In this document: positions 28,941 to 36,654 of the stretch, piece by piece
Position numbering within the stretch: position 1 is the stretch's first letter
Layout: the number at the start of each line of letters is the position of its first letter
Origin: Natronobiforma cellulositropha
GTDB taxonomy: Archaea > Halobacteriota > Halobacteria > Halobacteriales > Natrialbaceae
DNA length: 36,892 nt
Assembly: GCF_025629245.1 (NCBI RefSeq)
Contig: NZ_JANZXN010000031.1
Coordinates: 1 to 36,892 of the forward strand
Reading direction: 5' to 3'
The notes under the pieces: model-generated
Databases searched by the model: none
The model's input: only the letters and a program-made list of their open reading frames with translations
What the model was told of the DNA's origin: nothing
Program-made: the position numbers and the translations under genes

Positions 28941-29462
28941 TCAGCCGATGAGGCGCTGACAGCTTCCGCAGAGGTTCTCCTCTTTGATGTCGACCTCGCG
29001 GACGGTCGGCGAGAAGTTCATCACACAGCGGTTGTTGTCACAGTGTTCCAGCCCGTAGGTGTGGCCGATCTCGTGGACGATCTCCTTTCTGACCCGGTCT
29101 TCGAAGATTTCCGAGGCGCTCTTCTTCGAGAAGCCGCCGTCGGAGGAGGTCTGGAGACGGTAGGTCGAGACGACGCTGCCGCTGCCGTCGAGGTAGGCGA
29201 GACCGAAGACGTAGTTTCGCCGCCGGTAGAACAGATCGAGGGGCGTGATCGCGATGTTCTTATCGCCCCGGCCGACGCGCTCTGCGAGCTGGATAAAGTT
29301 CTCCGCACAGTACTGGTTCCGTCCGGTGTCGTACGCGCCGTTTGGCACCGACTGGGCGTCGTTGACCGTGACGTCACAGTCGTAGACCGACCGCAGCGCC
29401 GAGGAGGCCTCCCGCTTGACCGCTGCGGGAACGTTGCCGACCGGCACGATGTCGACGAGCAT
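28941..29462 (-). CDS. amzA: Archaemetzincin (AmzA) zinc peptidase
   Basis: The 173-aa protein has the archaemetzincin core 'HEIGHTYGLEHC' (130-141) and the four structural Cys (C141, C146, C165, C168) of the second zinc site. The N terminus 'MLVDIVPVGNVPAAVKREA' is the standard start of the family. The ATG at 29462 is preferred over 29489 because the TATA element GTTTATGC (29486-29493) predicts a start of transcription at about 29463. The family is widespread in archaea; its substrates are unknown. The gene is divergent from the UPF0146 gene. Confidence 0.92.
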   Translation of the reverse strand: MLVDIVPVGNVPAAVKREASSALRSVYDCDVTVNDAQSVPNGAYDTGRNQYCAENFIQLAERVGRGDKNIAITPLDLFYRRRNYVFGLAYLDGSGSVVSTYRLQTSSDGGFSKKSASEIFEDRVRKEIVHEIGHTYGLEHCDNNRCVMNFSPTVREVDIKEENLCGSCQRLIG

Positions 29463-29470
29463 GACAACCG

Positions 29471-29493
29471 CTATGACGGCCCCGAGCATAAAC
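29471..29493. promoter_or_regulatory. Overlapping divergent promoters of AmzA and UPF0146 genes
   Basis: Only 39 nt separate the two starts. The minus-strand GTTTATGC (29486-29493) fits the archaemetzincin start; the plus-strand CTATGA (29471-29476) fits the GTG at 29502. Each box lies inside the other's transcript start region, so the two promoters probably compete. Confidence 0.45.
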
Positions 29494-29501
29494 GTCCCGC
29501 C

Positions 29502-29900
29502 GTGGCACACGCTCCGCACACCGACGCCCTCTGTGACTCCCTCGAGCGCTACGCCCGTCTCGTCGAGGTCGGAATCGGTCGCCGTACCGACGTCGCCGAG
29601 GCGCTGGTGGCTCGCGGTGCGTCCGTCACCGCGACCGACGTCCACCAGCGCGCCGTCCCCGAGGGCGTCACGTTCGTCCGCGACGACGTCGTCGACCCCC
29701 GACTCTCGATCTACCGCGACGCCGACGCCATCTACGCACTCAACCTCCCACCGGAACTCCACCGGCCGACGCTCGACCTCGCCCGCCGGGTCGACGCCGA
29801 CTTCGTCTTCACGACCCTCGGCGGCGACGAACCCACCGTCCCGGTCGAGCGCGTGACGATCCCCGGCGATACGCTCTACGTCGCTCGAGACGCCCCCTGA
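29502..29900 (+). CDS. UPF0146 family protein
   Basis: A 132-aa protein with 'YARLVEVGIGRRTDVAEALVARGASVTATDVHQRAVPEGVTFVRDDV' and 'ADAIYALNLPPELHRP', matching the archaeal UPF0146 family. It resembles a short Rossmann methyltransferase fold ('VEVGIG', 'ATDV', 'RDDV') missing part of the catalytic half, so its enzymatic activity is doubtful. The GTG at 29502 is the only start that leaves room for the AmzA promoter. Function is unknown. Confidence 0.87.
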   Translation: MAHAPHTDALCDSLERYARLVEVGIGRRTDVAEALVARGASVTATDVHQRAVPEGVTFVRDDVVDPRLSIYRDADAIYALNLPPELHRPTLDLARRVDADFVFTTLGGDEPTVPVERVTIPGDTLYVARDAP

Positions 29901-29969
29901 CTCGTCTCGGCCGTCAGCACGCTGGCCCAAGTCGACACGCCCAAAGCCTCGGCCGCCCTCGAGTCGGCT

Positions 29970-30839
29970 ATGAACGCAGACGCCGTCGTCCTCGACATCG
30001 ATGGGGTGCTCGTCGACGTCGCCGACTCCTACCGGCGCGCCATCGTCGAGTCCGTCGAGACCGTCTACGAGCGGACGATCAGGAAGGAAGACATCCAGCT
30101 GTTCAAAGACGCTGGTGGGTTCAACAACGACTGGAAACTCACCTACGCGGCGGCGCTCTACGTGCTCGCGACCGGTGAGGGCTACCGCGGCTCACTCGAG
30201 ACGTTCACCGACGCCATCGCCGCCCACGGCGGTGGACTCGAGGCCGCCGAGACGGCCGTCCGCGAGGAGATCGGTGCGCGCGCGACCCAGCGCGTCCGCG
30301 AGCGCTGGGATCGCGAGCGCCTCCGCGACGTCTTCCAGCAGCGGTACCTCGGCGCGGAGCTCTATCGCGCACTCGAGGGGGGCGAACCCGAGGAGGAGAC
30401 GCGCGGGTTCATCCACGACGAACCGCCCATTCTCGCCTCCGAGACCGTCGCGTTCCTCTCCGACTACGACGTCGGCGTCGTGACCGGCCGCCCGCGGGCC
30501 GAGGCCGAAATCGCCCTCGAGCGCGTCGGGCTCGAGATTCCGGCCGACCACCGCTTCACGATGGACGACTGGGCGGAGGGCAAACCCCACCCGAAGGCGC
30601 TGGTGACGCTCGCCGAGCGCTTCTCGGCGTCGTCGGTCGTCTTCGTCGGCGACACCCTCGACGACGTGCGGACGGCTCGCAACGCGAGCGAGACCGACCC
30701 CGACCGGACGTACCACGGCGTCGGCGTCCTCACCGGCGGACTCACCGGCGAGGCGGGTCGGGAAACCTACGAGGCCGCGGGCGCGGCGGCGGTCCTCGAG
30801 TCGGTCAACGACCTGCCCGCGCTCCTCGAGCGGGCGTAG
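29970..30839 (+). CDS. HAD superfamily phosphatase (TIGR01548-like)
   Basis: The 289-aa protein has all four HAD motifs: nucleophile D9 and D11 in '[10 protein letters not shown]', motif II Thr in '[13 protein letters not shown]', Lys in 'EGKPHPKAL' and motif IV '[12 protein letters not shown]'. A long helical cap lies between motifs I and II. It matches the haloarchaeal/cyanobacterial/plant group TIGR01548, whose members are sometimes linked to histidine biosynthesis; HisE is in this window but 5.5 kb away. The substrate is unproven. Confidence 0.9.
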   Translation: MNADAVVLDIDGVLVDVADSYRRAIVESVETVYERTIRKEDIQLFKDAGGFNNDWKLTYAAALYVLATGEGYRGSLETFTDAIAAHGGGLEAAETAVREEIGARATQRVRERWDRERLRDVFQQRYLGAELYRALEGGEPEEETRGFIHDEPPILASETVAFLSDYDVGVVTGRPRAEAEIALERVGLEIPADHRFTMDDWAEGKPHPKALVTLAERFSASSVVFVGDTLDDVRTARNASETDPDRTYHGVGVLTGGLTGEAGRETYEAAGAAAVLESVNDLPALLERA

Positions 30840-30929
30840 GCGACACTCGAGTCTCGTCCATCGATGTCCGCTCTCCGCCGAGTTCCCTCCCCCGTCGCTT
30901 TTTCTCCGCACGCGTCGTAGCCCTCTGTC

Positions 30930-32495
30930 ATGTCCGCCCCGTTCTCGCGTCCGTTCGACGACCTCCCCGGAGAGCCGACCTCGCTGTGGCTCGCGACGAC
31001 CGGTGAGGCGGGGTTCGCCCCGCTCTCGGAATCGATTCACGTCGACGTGGCCGTCGTCGGCGGCGGTATCGCCGGACTCCACGCCGCGCTCGCCTGTCGC
31101 GACCGGGGGCTGTCGGTGGCCGTCCTCGAGCGCGACGACCTCGCCGCGGGCGTCACGGGGAAGACGACGGCGAAACTGACGAGCCAGCACGGCCTGTGTT
31201 ACGCACACGTCCGCGAGACGTTCGGCGCGGCGGCCGCGCGCCAGTACGCCGCGGTGAACGAGGCGGCCATCGACGCCGTCGAGGAGCGCGTCGACGGCTG
31301 GGGAACGAGGCGCGAATTCGGCTTCGAGCGCCGCCCACACTACGTCTACGGCGACGACCGCGACGCCATCGAGCGCGAGGTCGACGCCGCCGGTGAGGCT
31401 GGCCTGCCCGCCTCGTTCGTCACCTCCGTGCCGCCGTTCGACCGGGCGGCCTGTGCCGTTCGCTTCGACGACCAGGCCTGCTTCCACCCGCGAACCTACC
31501 TCCTGGCGCTCGCCGAGGAGCTGGCGGCGCGAAGCGGCGTCCGCGTCTGTGAACACACGCGCGTGACGGACGTCGACCCGGGGTCGCCGTGTCACCTCGA
31601 GACCGAGTCGACCGACGAACGGGGGACGCGCGCTCGCGTACGTGCCGACCAGGTCGTGCTCGCGACGGGCTTTCCGCTGCTCGACCGGGCGGGCTACTTC
31701 GCCCGGCTGCACCCGAAGCGCTCGTACGTCCTCGCCGTCGAACTGGCCGAGGAGCCACCCGAGGGGATGTACTACCGGCCCGGTGATCCCTACCGGTCGG
31801 TGCGCACCCACCGCGACGAGGACGCGACGCTGGTCCTCGTCGGCGGCGAGAACCACAAGACTGGCCAGGGCGGCTCGGCAGCAGACCGCTACCGCCGCCT
31901 CGAGTCCTGGGTCCACGAGCGCTTCGCCGTCCGCGAGATTCCCTACCGGTGGTCGACCCAGGACTACGTCCCCGCCGACGGCGTCCCGCTGATCGGCCGT
32001 CTCGGACCCGGCGCGCCGAACGTCTTCGTCGCCACCGGCTTTCGCGGCTGGGGAATGACCACCGGCGTCGCGGCGGGTCCACTGCTCGCCGACGCCATCA
32101 CGGGGACGGAGAACCCCGCGCTCGAGCTGTTCGACCCCGTTCGCCTGACGCCTCGTGCCTCCGCCCCCGAGGCGCTCACCGAGAACCTCGATGCCGCCAG
32201 CCAGTTCGCCACCGACTGGGTCGGGGCGCTGCTCGCTCGCGACGGCGAGGCGCTCGCCCCCGGTGAGGGACGCGTCGTTCGCCGCGGGGCGAGTCCAGTC
32301 GCACTCTCGAGAGACGGCGACGGCGACCTCCACGCCGTCTCGGCGGTCTGTCCGCACATGCGTTGCGTACTCGAGTGGAACGACGCGGAGTACAGCTGGG
32401 ACTGCCCCTGCCACGGCTCGCGCTTCGCACCCGAGGGGGACCTCCTCGAAGGCCCGGCGACGACGGACCTCCCGCGACGCGACCGGGAGCGTTAG
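30930..32495 (+). CDS. FAD-dependent oxidoreductase with C-terminal Rieske domain
   Basis: The 521-aa protein has an N-terminal DAO-type flavoprotein with 'DVAVVGGGIAGLHAALACRD' (from about residue 38) and 'VVLATGFP', then a C-terminal Rieske [2Fe-2S] domain with ligands C474 and H476 ('CPHMRC') and C492 and H495 ('CPCHGS'). This arrangement is that of the YhfW-like family of unknown substrate. The stop TAG overlaps the stop TAA of the convergent GDPD gene by 3 bases. There is no membrane segment or signal, so it acts in the cytoplasm. Confidence 0.9.
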   Translation: MSAPFSRPFDDLPGEPTSLWLATTGEAGFAPLSESIHVDVAVVGGGIAGLHAALACRDRGLSVAVLERDDLAAGVTGKTTAKLTSQHGLCYAHVRETFGAAAARQYAAVNEAAIDAVEERVDGWGTRREFGFERRPHYVYGDDRDAIEREVDAAGEAGLPASFVTSVPPFDRAACAVRFDDQACFHPRTYLLALAEELAARSGVRVCEHTRVTDVDPGSPCHLETESTDERGTRARVRADQVVLATGFPLLDRAGYFARLHPKRSYVLAVELAEEPPEGMYYRPGDPYRSVRTHRDEDATLVLVGGENHKTGQGGSAADRYRRLESWVHERFAVREIPYRWSTQDYVPADGVPLIGRLGPGAPNVFVATGFRGWGMTTGVAAGPLLADAITGTENPALELFDPVRLTPRASAPEALTENLDAASQFATDWVGALLARDGEALAPGEGRVVRRGASPVALSRDGDGDLHAVSAVCPHMRCVLEWNDAEYSWDCPCHGSRFAPEGDLLEGPATTDLPRRDRER

Positions 32496-33334
32496 TGCTC
32501 GCGCCACGCCGGGCGCTCGAGACCGGGGTACTCCGCGATGATGGCATCGACGCCCGCCGCCCGTAGCTGATCGAACTGGCTCCAGGTCTCGACCGTCCAG
32601 ACGTTGACCGCGCGTCCCTCCTCGTGGGCGCGCGCCAGCAGGTCGACGCTCGGTTCCTCGGTCGGCAGTCCGTAGTAGCTCTCGTGAGCGCTCGCGAGCG
32701 GCGTGCCCGCGATGGCGGTCCGCGGCGGGTGAACCGCCTCGCAGTCGTAGCGCCGGGCCACCTCGAGACCGTCCTCGAGTGCGTCCCAGACCAGCACACC
32801 AGCGGCGTACTCGGGAGCGACCTCCCGGAGCGCGGCGAGCGCGCCCTCGTAGAACGAGGAGCACAGCACCTCGCCACGGAAGCCGTCGCACATCTCGACG
32901 ACGCGCTCGACGAACGGCGTCCACACCTCGCGCCGGGGCGCGCGCTCGCTCGCCTCGAGCGCCTCGCCGAACCGGAGGTCATCGCGCCCACAGCTCTTCA
33001 GCTCGACGTTGACGCCCGCACTCGCCGGGAGCGCGTCGAAGACCCTCTCGAGCGTCGGTACCGTCTCGCCGCTGGCGAGCACCTCGGCGCCGGTGACCGT
33101 CTCGAGCGGCGTCTCGTGGACGAGTCCGCGGGCGTCGGTCAGCGGCCGGCCGTCTCGAGGCTCGTCGCCCTCGAGTCGGTCGTCGTGGAAGACGACGGGG
33201 GTACCGTCGGCGGCGGGCCGGACGTCGAGTTCGACCATCGCGGCGTCGGCTGTCGCGCTCGTGAGGGCGGCGACGGTGTTCTCGGGGGCGACCCCGGCGA
33301 AGCCACGGTGGGCGACGACGGTCGGTGTGTGCAT
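32492..33334 (-). CDS. Glycerophosphodiester phosphodiesterase
   Basis: A 280-aa GDPD with 'VVAHRGFAGVAPENTVAAL' (His9 and the conserved R-G, E-N-T), 'MVELDVRPAADGTPVVFHDDRL' (Glu, Asp and the second His), 'VNVELK' and C-terminal 'VNVWTVETW' and 'GVDAIIAEYP'. It hydrolyses glycerophosphodiesters to glycerol-3-phosphate and an alcohol; in archaea it may act on lipid headgroup fragments. No signal peptide, so cytoplasmic. ATG 33334 precedes the HR motif by eight codons, which suits the family. Confidence 0.93.
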   Translation of the reverse strand: MHTPTVVAHRGFAGVAPENTVAALTSATADAAMVELDVRPAADGTPVVFHDDRLEGDEPRDGRPLTDARGLVHETPLETVTGAEVLASGETVPTLERVFDALPASAGVNVELKSCGRDDLRFGEALEASERAPRREVWTPFVERVVEMCDGFRGEVLCSSFYEGALAALREVAPEYAAGVLVWDALEDGLEVARRYDCEAVHPPRTAIAGTPLASAHESYYGLPTEEPSVDLLARAHEEGRAVNVWTVETWSQFDQLRAAGVDAIIAEYPGLERPAWREH

Positions 33335-33436
33335 GGTCGTCTCCACGCGCGCTGTGGTGTTGTACGCTCGCCTCCCGGCACCGCCGTCGGCGCACTCCGG
33401 TAGTGGATTCATACGTCGCGGGGGCGAATCTCGCCC

Positions 33437-33694
33437 ATGAGCGACGACCCGCTCGAGCGTGCCGAGAGGACGCTCGACCGTGCGACCGGTCTCGAGACCG
33501 AGCGCGCACTCGCCGTCCTGGCCGAGGCGCGGACGATGCTTCGGGCGAACCGAGACGACCCCGCGCTCGAGACGGAGCGACTCGACGCACTCGAGACGCG
33601 ACTCACCCAGCGGATCAGGGAGGTCCGCGAGCGAGAGGCGTACGATAGTAACCTGGGCGCGTCGATGAACCCGGAAGACGAAGACGCACCCTGA
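33437..33694 (+). CDS. Small helical haloarchaeal protein (85 aa)
   Basis: An 85-residue, strongly charged, all-helical protein ('ERAERTLDRATGLETERALAVLAEARTMLR', then 'LDALETRLTQRIREVRERE') likely to form a helical hairpin or coiled coil, with a C-terminal 'GASMNPEDEDAP'. I believe similar small proteins are widespread in haloarchaea, but I cannot assign a role. It precedes npdG by about 55 nt but that gene has its own TATA box. Confidence 0.75.
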   Translation: MSDDPLERAERTLDRATGLETERALAVLAEARTMLRANRDDPALETERLDALETRLTQRIREVREREAYDSNLGASMNPEDEDAP

Positions 33695-33716
33695 CGAAGT
33701 GTTGCGTTCATCGACT

Positions 33717-33724
33717 GATTTATC
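33717..33724 (+). promoter_or_regulatory. TATA box of npdG
   Basis: ATTTATCC (preceded by TG) is centred 28 nt before ATG 33749 and supports that start over the GTG two codons earlier (33743). Confidence 0.55.
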
Positions 33725-33748
33725 CACCCCGCCTCACGCTGTGTGGGT

Positions 33749-34417
33749 ATGCGACTCGCACTCATTGGCGGCACCGGCGACATCGGCCGCGCGCTGGCGC
33801 TGCGCTTCGCACGCGACACCGATCACGAGGTACTGATCGGTTCGCGTGACCCGGAAGACGCCCGCGCGGCCGCCGCGGGCTACGAACGAGAACTCGCCGC
33901 TCACGGCTTCGACCGCTCGATCATGGGTTTCGTCAACGAGATGGCGGCCGACCGGGCCGATATCGTCGTGTTGGCGGTGCCGCCGTACTACGTCGGCGAC
34001 ACCATCGACGCCATCGCCGACCGCCTCGGTGCGGGGACGGTCCTCGTCTCGCCCGCCGTCGGGATGACACGCGACGACGGCGTCGTGCGCTACCGCCCGC
34101 CGCCGGCGGGGAGCGTCACCGAGCTAGCGGCGGCGCACGCACCCGCAGACGTGCCGGTCGTCGGCGCCTACCACAACCTCCCGGCCGACCGCCTCGCCGC
34201 GCTGGACACCGACACCGAGTTCGACACGCTCGTCGTCGGCGACGACGACCGCGCCAAACGCCTGGTTCGTGGGGTGACCGACGAGGTGGCCGGACTGCGT
34301 GCCGTCGACGCAGGGCCGCTCTCGAACGCCGCCGCCGTCGAAGCGCTCACCCCGCTGTTGATCTCGATCGGTGCCTACGACGCCCGTCTCGACGACGCCG
34401 GCGTGGTGTTTCACTGA
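33749..34417 (+). CDS. npdG: NADPH-dependent F420 reductase
   Basis: The 222-aa protein begins with the NADP fold 'MRLALIGGTGDIGRALALRFA' and 'VLIGSRDPEDARAAA', where the Ser-Arg pair after the second strand fits NADPH. It continues with 'VVLAVPPYYV' and 'PVVGAYHNLPA', features of the archaeal F420H2:NADP oxidoreductase family. It exchanges hydride between NADPH and coenzyme F420 in the cytoplasm. Haloarchaea contain F420, so this fits. The length matches the family. Leaderless start. Confidence 0.92.
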   Translation: MRLALIGGTGDIGRALALRFARDTDHEVLIGSRDPEDARAAAAGYERELAAHGFDRSIMGFVNEMAADRADIVVLAVPPYYVGDTIDAIADRLGAGTVLVSPAVGMTRDDGVVRYRPPPAGSVTELAAAHAPADVPVVGAYHNLPADRLAALDTDTEFDTLVVGDDDRAKRLVRGVTDEVAGLRAVDAGPLSNAAAVEALTPLLISIGAYDARLDDAGVVFH

Positions 34418-34506
34418 TCGCCCGTCTCGACTCGACGCCGTGACTCTGGTGCAACGGCTCGAGGTGCCGGTACCAAGAAGAACCGCCCGCGCCAGTGCGA
34501 TCGATC

Positions 34507-34776
34507 TTACGCGCCAGCCGACTCGAGTGCGCCCTCGATGTCCTCTCGCTGGGTGACGCCGACGAAGCGTTCGACGACGCCATCGTCGTTCTCGATGATG
34601 AGCGTCGGGAGCGATCGGACCTGGTACTCGTTGGCGACGTCTTGTTGTTCGTCGACGTTGATCTTCTCGACCTCGAAGCGTCCGTCCCAGTCGGACTCGA
34701 TGTCCTCGAGGATCGGATCTTGTGTCTTGCAGGGACCGCACCAATCCGCGTAGAAGTCCTTGAGCGTAACTGTCAT
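34507..34776 (-). CDS. Thioredoxin
   Basis: An 89-aa minimal thioredoxin fold with WCGPC (C13, C16), 'VEKINVDEQQDVANEYQVRSLPTLII' with the cis-Pro, and 'GVTQREDIEGAL'. It reduces protein disulfides in the cytoplasm. A TATA element (TTATGC on the minus strand, 34804-34809) places transcription start near 34782, so ATG 34776 is chosen over 34830. It is shorter at the N terminus than bacterial thioredoxins, lacking the first strand and helix. Confidence 0.92.
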   Translation of the reverse strand: MTVTLKDFYADWCGPCKTQDPILEDIESDWDGRFEVEKINVDEQQDVANEYQVRSLPTLIIENDDGVVERFVGVTQREDIEGALESAGA

Positions 34777-34858
34777 GCCGTTACCTGTTGTTCCCGCGCG
34801 TCGCGCATAAGGGTTTCTCACTCGCACCACCTTGCCGCATCCGGCGTGGCCCGGTCGA

Positions 34859-34866
34859 AAGATTTA
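34859..34866 (+). promoter_or_regulatory. TATA box of Sec61-beta gene
   Basis: AGATTTAG is centred about 29 nt before ATG 34892, giving a short or absent leader. Confidence 0.5.
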
Positions 34867-34891
34867 GTTCTGCGGGCGGAAAGGATGGGGT

Positions 34892-35053
34892 ATGGACAAA
34901 GGACAAAACACCGGTGGGCTGATGTCCAGCGCCGGACTGGTTCGCTACTTCGACGCCGAGGACCAGCGCGCGATCCGCATCGACCCGAAGACCGTCATCG
35001 CCGTCGGCATCCTCCTCGGTGTCCTCGTTCAGGTTCTGACGTTCGTCTCCTGA
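34892..35053 (+). CDS. Preprotein translocase subunit Sec61-beta
   Basis: A 53-aa protein, easily missed because it is short. It has the archaeal Sec-beta form: N-terminal '[17 protein letters not shown]', then '[13 protein letters not shown]' leading into a single helix (about 34-52) that ends at the C terminus. It is the small tail-anchored subunit of the SecYE-beta channel, with the N terminus in the cytoplasm. The full frame from ATG 34892 to TGA 35051 is intact and has a TATA box at the right distance. Confidence 0.93.
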   Translation: MDKGQNTGGLMSSAGLVRYFDAEDQRAIRIDPKTVIAVGILLGVLVQVLTFVS

Positions 35054-35183
35054 GCGGACATCCCTGACGGCGCTGAGAGCGCCCGCGCTCGACTGTCTCG
35101 AGTGTTTCACTCGCCGTAGCCACCGCTGGGCCGACCGCGCGCGTGACGCGCCCCTTTTGACACCCCCACTCCTACCCGCTCGC

Positions 35184-35762
35184 ATGTCAGTGACCGCTGG
35201 CGTCGTCGCCGTCCAGGGGGACGTCGCAGAGCACGCCGCCGCCATCGCTCGCGCGGCGGCCCGTTACGAGGAGTCAGTCGAGGTACTCGAGGTCCGCGAG
35301 GCGGGTCTCGTCCCCGAGTGTGACGTCCTCGCCGTTCCCGGCGGCGAGTCGACGACCATCTCGCGACTGCTCCACGACGAGGGTATCGCCGCGGAGGTTC
35401 GCGACCACGTCGCCGCCGGAAAGCCGGTGCTCGCGACCTGTGCCGGGCTGATCGTCCTCTCGAGCGACGCCCGTGACGACCGGGTCTCGCCGCTCGGTCT
35501 CGTCGACGTGGCCGTCGAGCGCAACGCCTTCGGCCGCCAGGCGGAGAGCTTCGAGGCTCCGCTCGCGGTCTCGGGGCTCGAGGAGCCGTTTCCCGCGGTG
35601 TTCATCCGCGCGCCCGTCATCGACGAGGTCGGCGACGCCGAGGTGCTCGCCGAGTGGGACGGCCGCGCGGTCGCCGTCCGCGACGGACCCGTCGTCGCGA
35701 CGGCGTTCCACCCGGAACTCACCCCCGACGCCCGTCTGCACGGCCTGGCCTTCTTCGAGTAG
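35184..35762 (+). CDS. pdxT: Pyridoxal 5'-phosphate synthase glutaminase subunit
   Basis: A 192-aa class I glutaminase with the PdxT motifs 'GGESTTISRLL', nucleophile C86 in 'ATCAGL' and His176/Glu178 in 'AFHPELT'. It supplies ammonia to PdxS for direct PLP synthesis; pdxS is not in the window. The ATG at 35184 is used: the open frame extends to a TTG at 35157 without coding character. Confidence 0.95.
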   Translation: MSVTAGVVAVQGDVAEHAAAIARAAARYEESVEVLEVREAGLVPECDVLAVPGGESTTISRLLHDEGIAAEVRDHVAAGKPVLATCAGLIVLSSDARDDRVSPLGLVDVAVERNAFGRQAESFEAPLAVSGLEEPFPAVFIRAPVIDEVGDAEVLAEWDGRAVAVRDGPVVATAFHPELTPDARLHGLAFFE

Positions 35763-35867
35763 ACGACCCGCTCGAGCGTCACATCGCCCCGCTCCGGTCG
35801 GTTTCACCGCACTGCACGGCGTACGCCGTCGCACAGGTTTTTCCCGTTCGCCCCCATGCGTGGTGAT

Positions 35868-36335
35868 ATGAACGCATCTATCGACGCCGTCCGGGTCGCG
35901 GGGACGCCCCAGGGTCCCGTCCCCGTGCTCGTCCTCGCCGTCGACGGTGAAGACGACGTGGTGCCCATCTTCATCGGCTTCGAGGAGGCCGCGAGCATCG
36001 CCCGCGGACTCGAGGCCGAAGACATCGGCCGGCCGCTGACACACGATCTCTTACTCGACGTGATGGAGGAACTCGGCGGCCGCCTCGAGCGCGTCGTCGT
36101 CACGGAGATCGAAACCCGCGAGGATGGCGCCGGTGGGACCTACATCGCGGACTTACACGTCGCGACCCCGCGCGGGTCGGCCGTGATCGACGCCCGGCCG
36201 AGCGACTCGCTGGCGCTGGCCGCGCGGACGAACGCCCCGATCGAGGTGTCGGAAGGCGTCTTCGAGAGCGGGCGTGACGACAGAGCCAAGTTCGAGCAAC
36301 TCGACGACATCCGTGACGTACCCGGTGACCTGTAG
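35868..36335 (+). CDS. Bifunctional nuclease (BFN/DUF151) family protein
   Basis: A 155-aa BFN domain with 'VLVLAVDGEDDVVPIFIGFEEAASIARGLE', 'RPLTHDLLLDVMEELGG' and 'SAVIDARPSDSLALAARTNAPIEVSEGVFE', close to the DUF151 consensus. Plant members have DNase and RNase activity; the archaeal function is unknown. ATG 35868 is preferred to 35856. HisE starts directly after its stop (TAGATG), so the two form an operon with close coupling. Confidence 0.93.
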   Translation: MNASIDAVRVAGTPQGPVPVLVLAVDGEDDVVPIFIGFEEAASIARGLEAEDIGRPLTHDLLLDVMEELGGRLERVVVTEIETREDGAGGTYIADLHVATPRGSAVIDARPSDSLALAARTNAPIEVSEGVFESGRDDRAKFEQLDDIRDVPGDL

Positions 36336-36620
36336 ATGGACGACACACTCGCTGCGCTGTTCGCGCTGATCGAAGACCGAAAGGAGACCCTGCCCGCCGA
36401 TTCCTACACCACCTCGCTGTTCACCCACGAGAAAGGTGAGAACGCCGTGCTCGAGAAACTCGGCGAGGAGACGACCGAACTCGTGCTGGCGGCGAAAGAC
36501 GACGACCACGAGGAGATCGCCTACGAGGCCGCCGACATCGTCTACCACCTGCTGGTGTTGCTCTCGATGAAGGAGATGGACCTCGATGATCTCGAGGCGG
36601 AGCTGCGTTCGCGTCGCTAG
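36336..36620 (+). CDS. hisE: Phosphoribosyl-ATP pyrophosphatase
   Basis: A 94-aa all-alpha MazG-type protein with 'SYTTSLFTHEKGENAVLEKLGEETTELVLAAK' and 'EIAYEAADIVYHLLVLL', with the metal-binding Glu and Asp residues of HisE. It catalyses the second step of histidine biosynthesis, PR-ATP to PR-AMP. It is a stand-alone HisE rather than a HisIE fusion. It begins immediately after the BFN gene stop. Confidence 0.95.
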   Translation: MDDTLAALFALIEDRKETLPADSYTTSLFTHEKGENAVLEKLGEETTELVLAAKDDDHEEIAYEAADIVYHLLVLLSMKEMDLDDLEAELRSRR

Positions 36621-36654
36621 CTCGATTTTTCGCCCCGTCTCGCTCGTACGGCTC

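Noticed and set aside
30192-32924. Very long minus-strand open frame (910 codons)
   Set aside because: It is antisense to the HAD hydrolase, FAD/Rieske and GDPD genes, has no domain or hydrophobic pattern and is a common artefact of GC-rich coding DNA.
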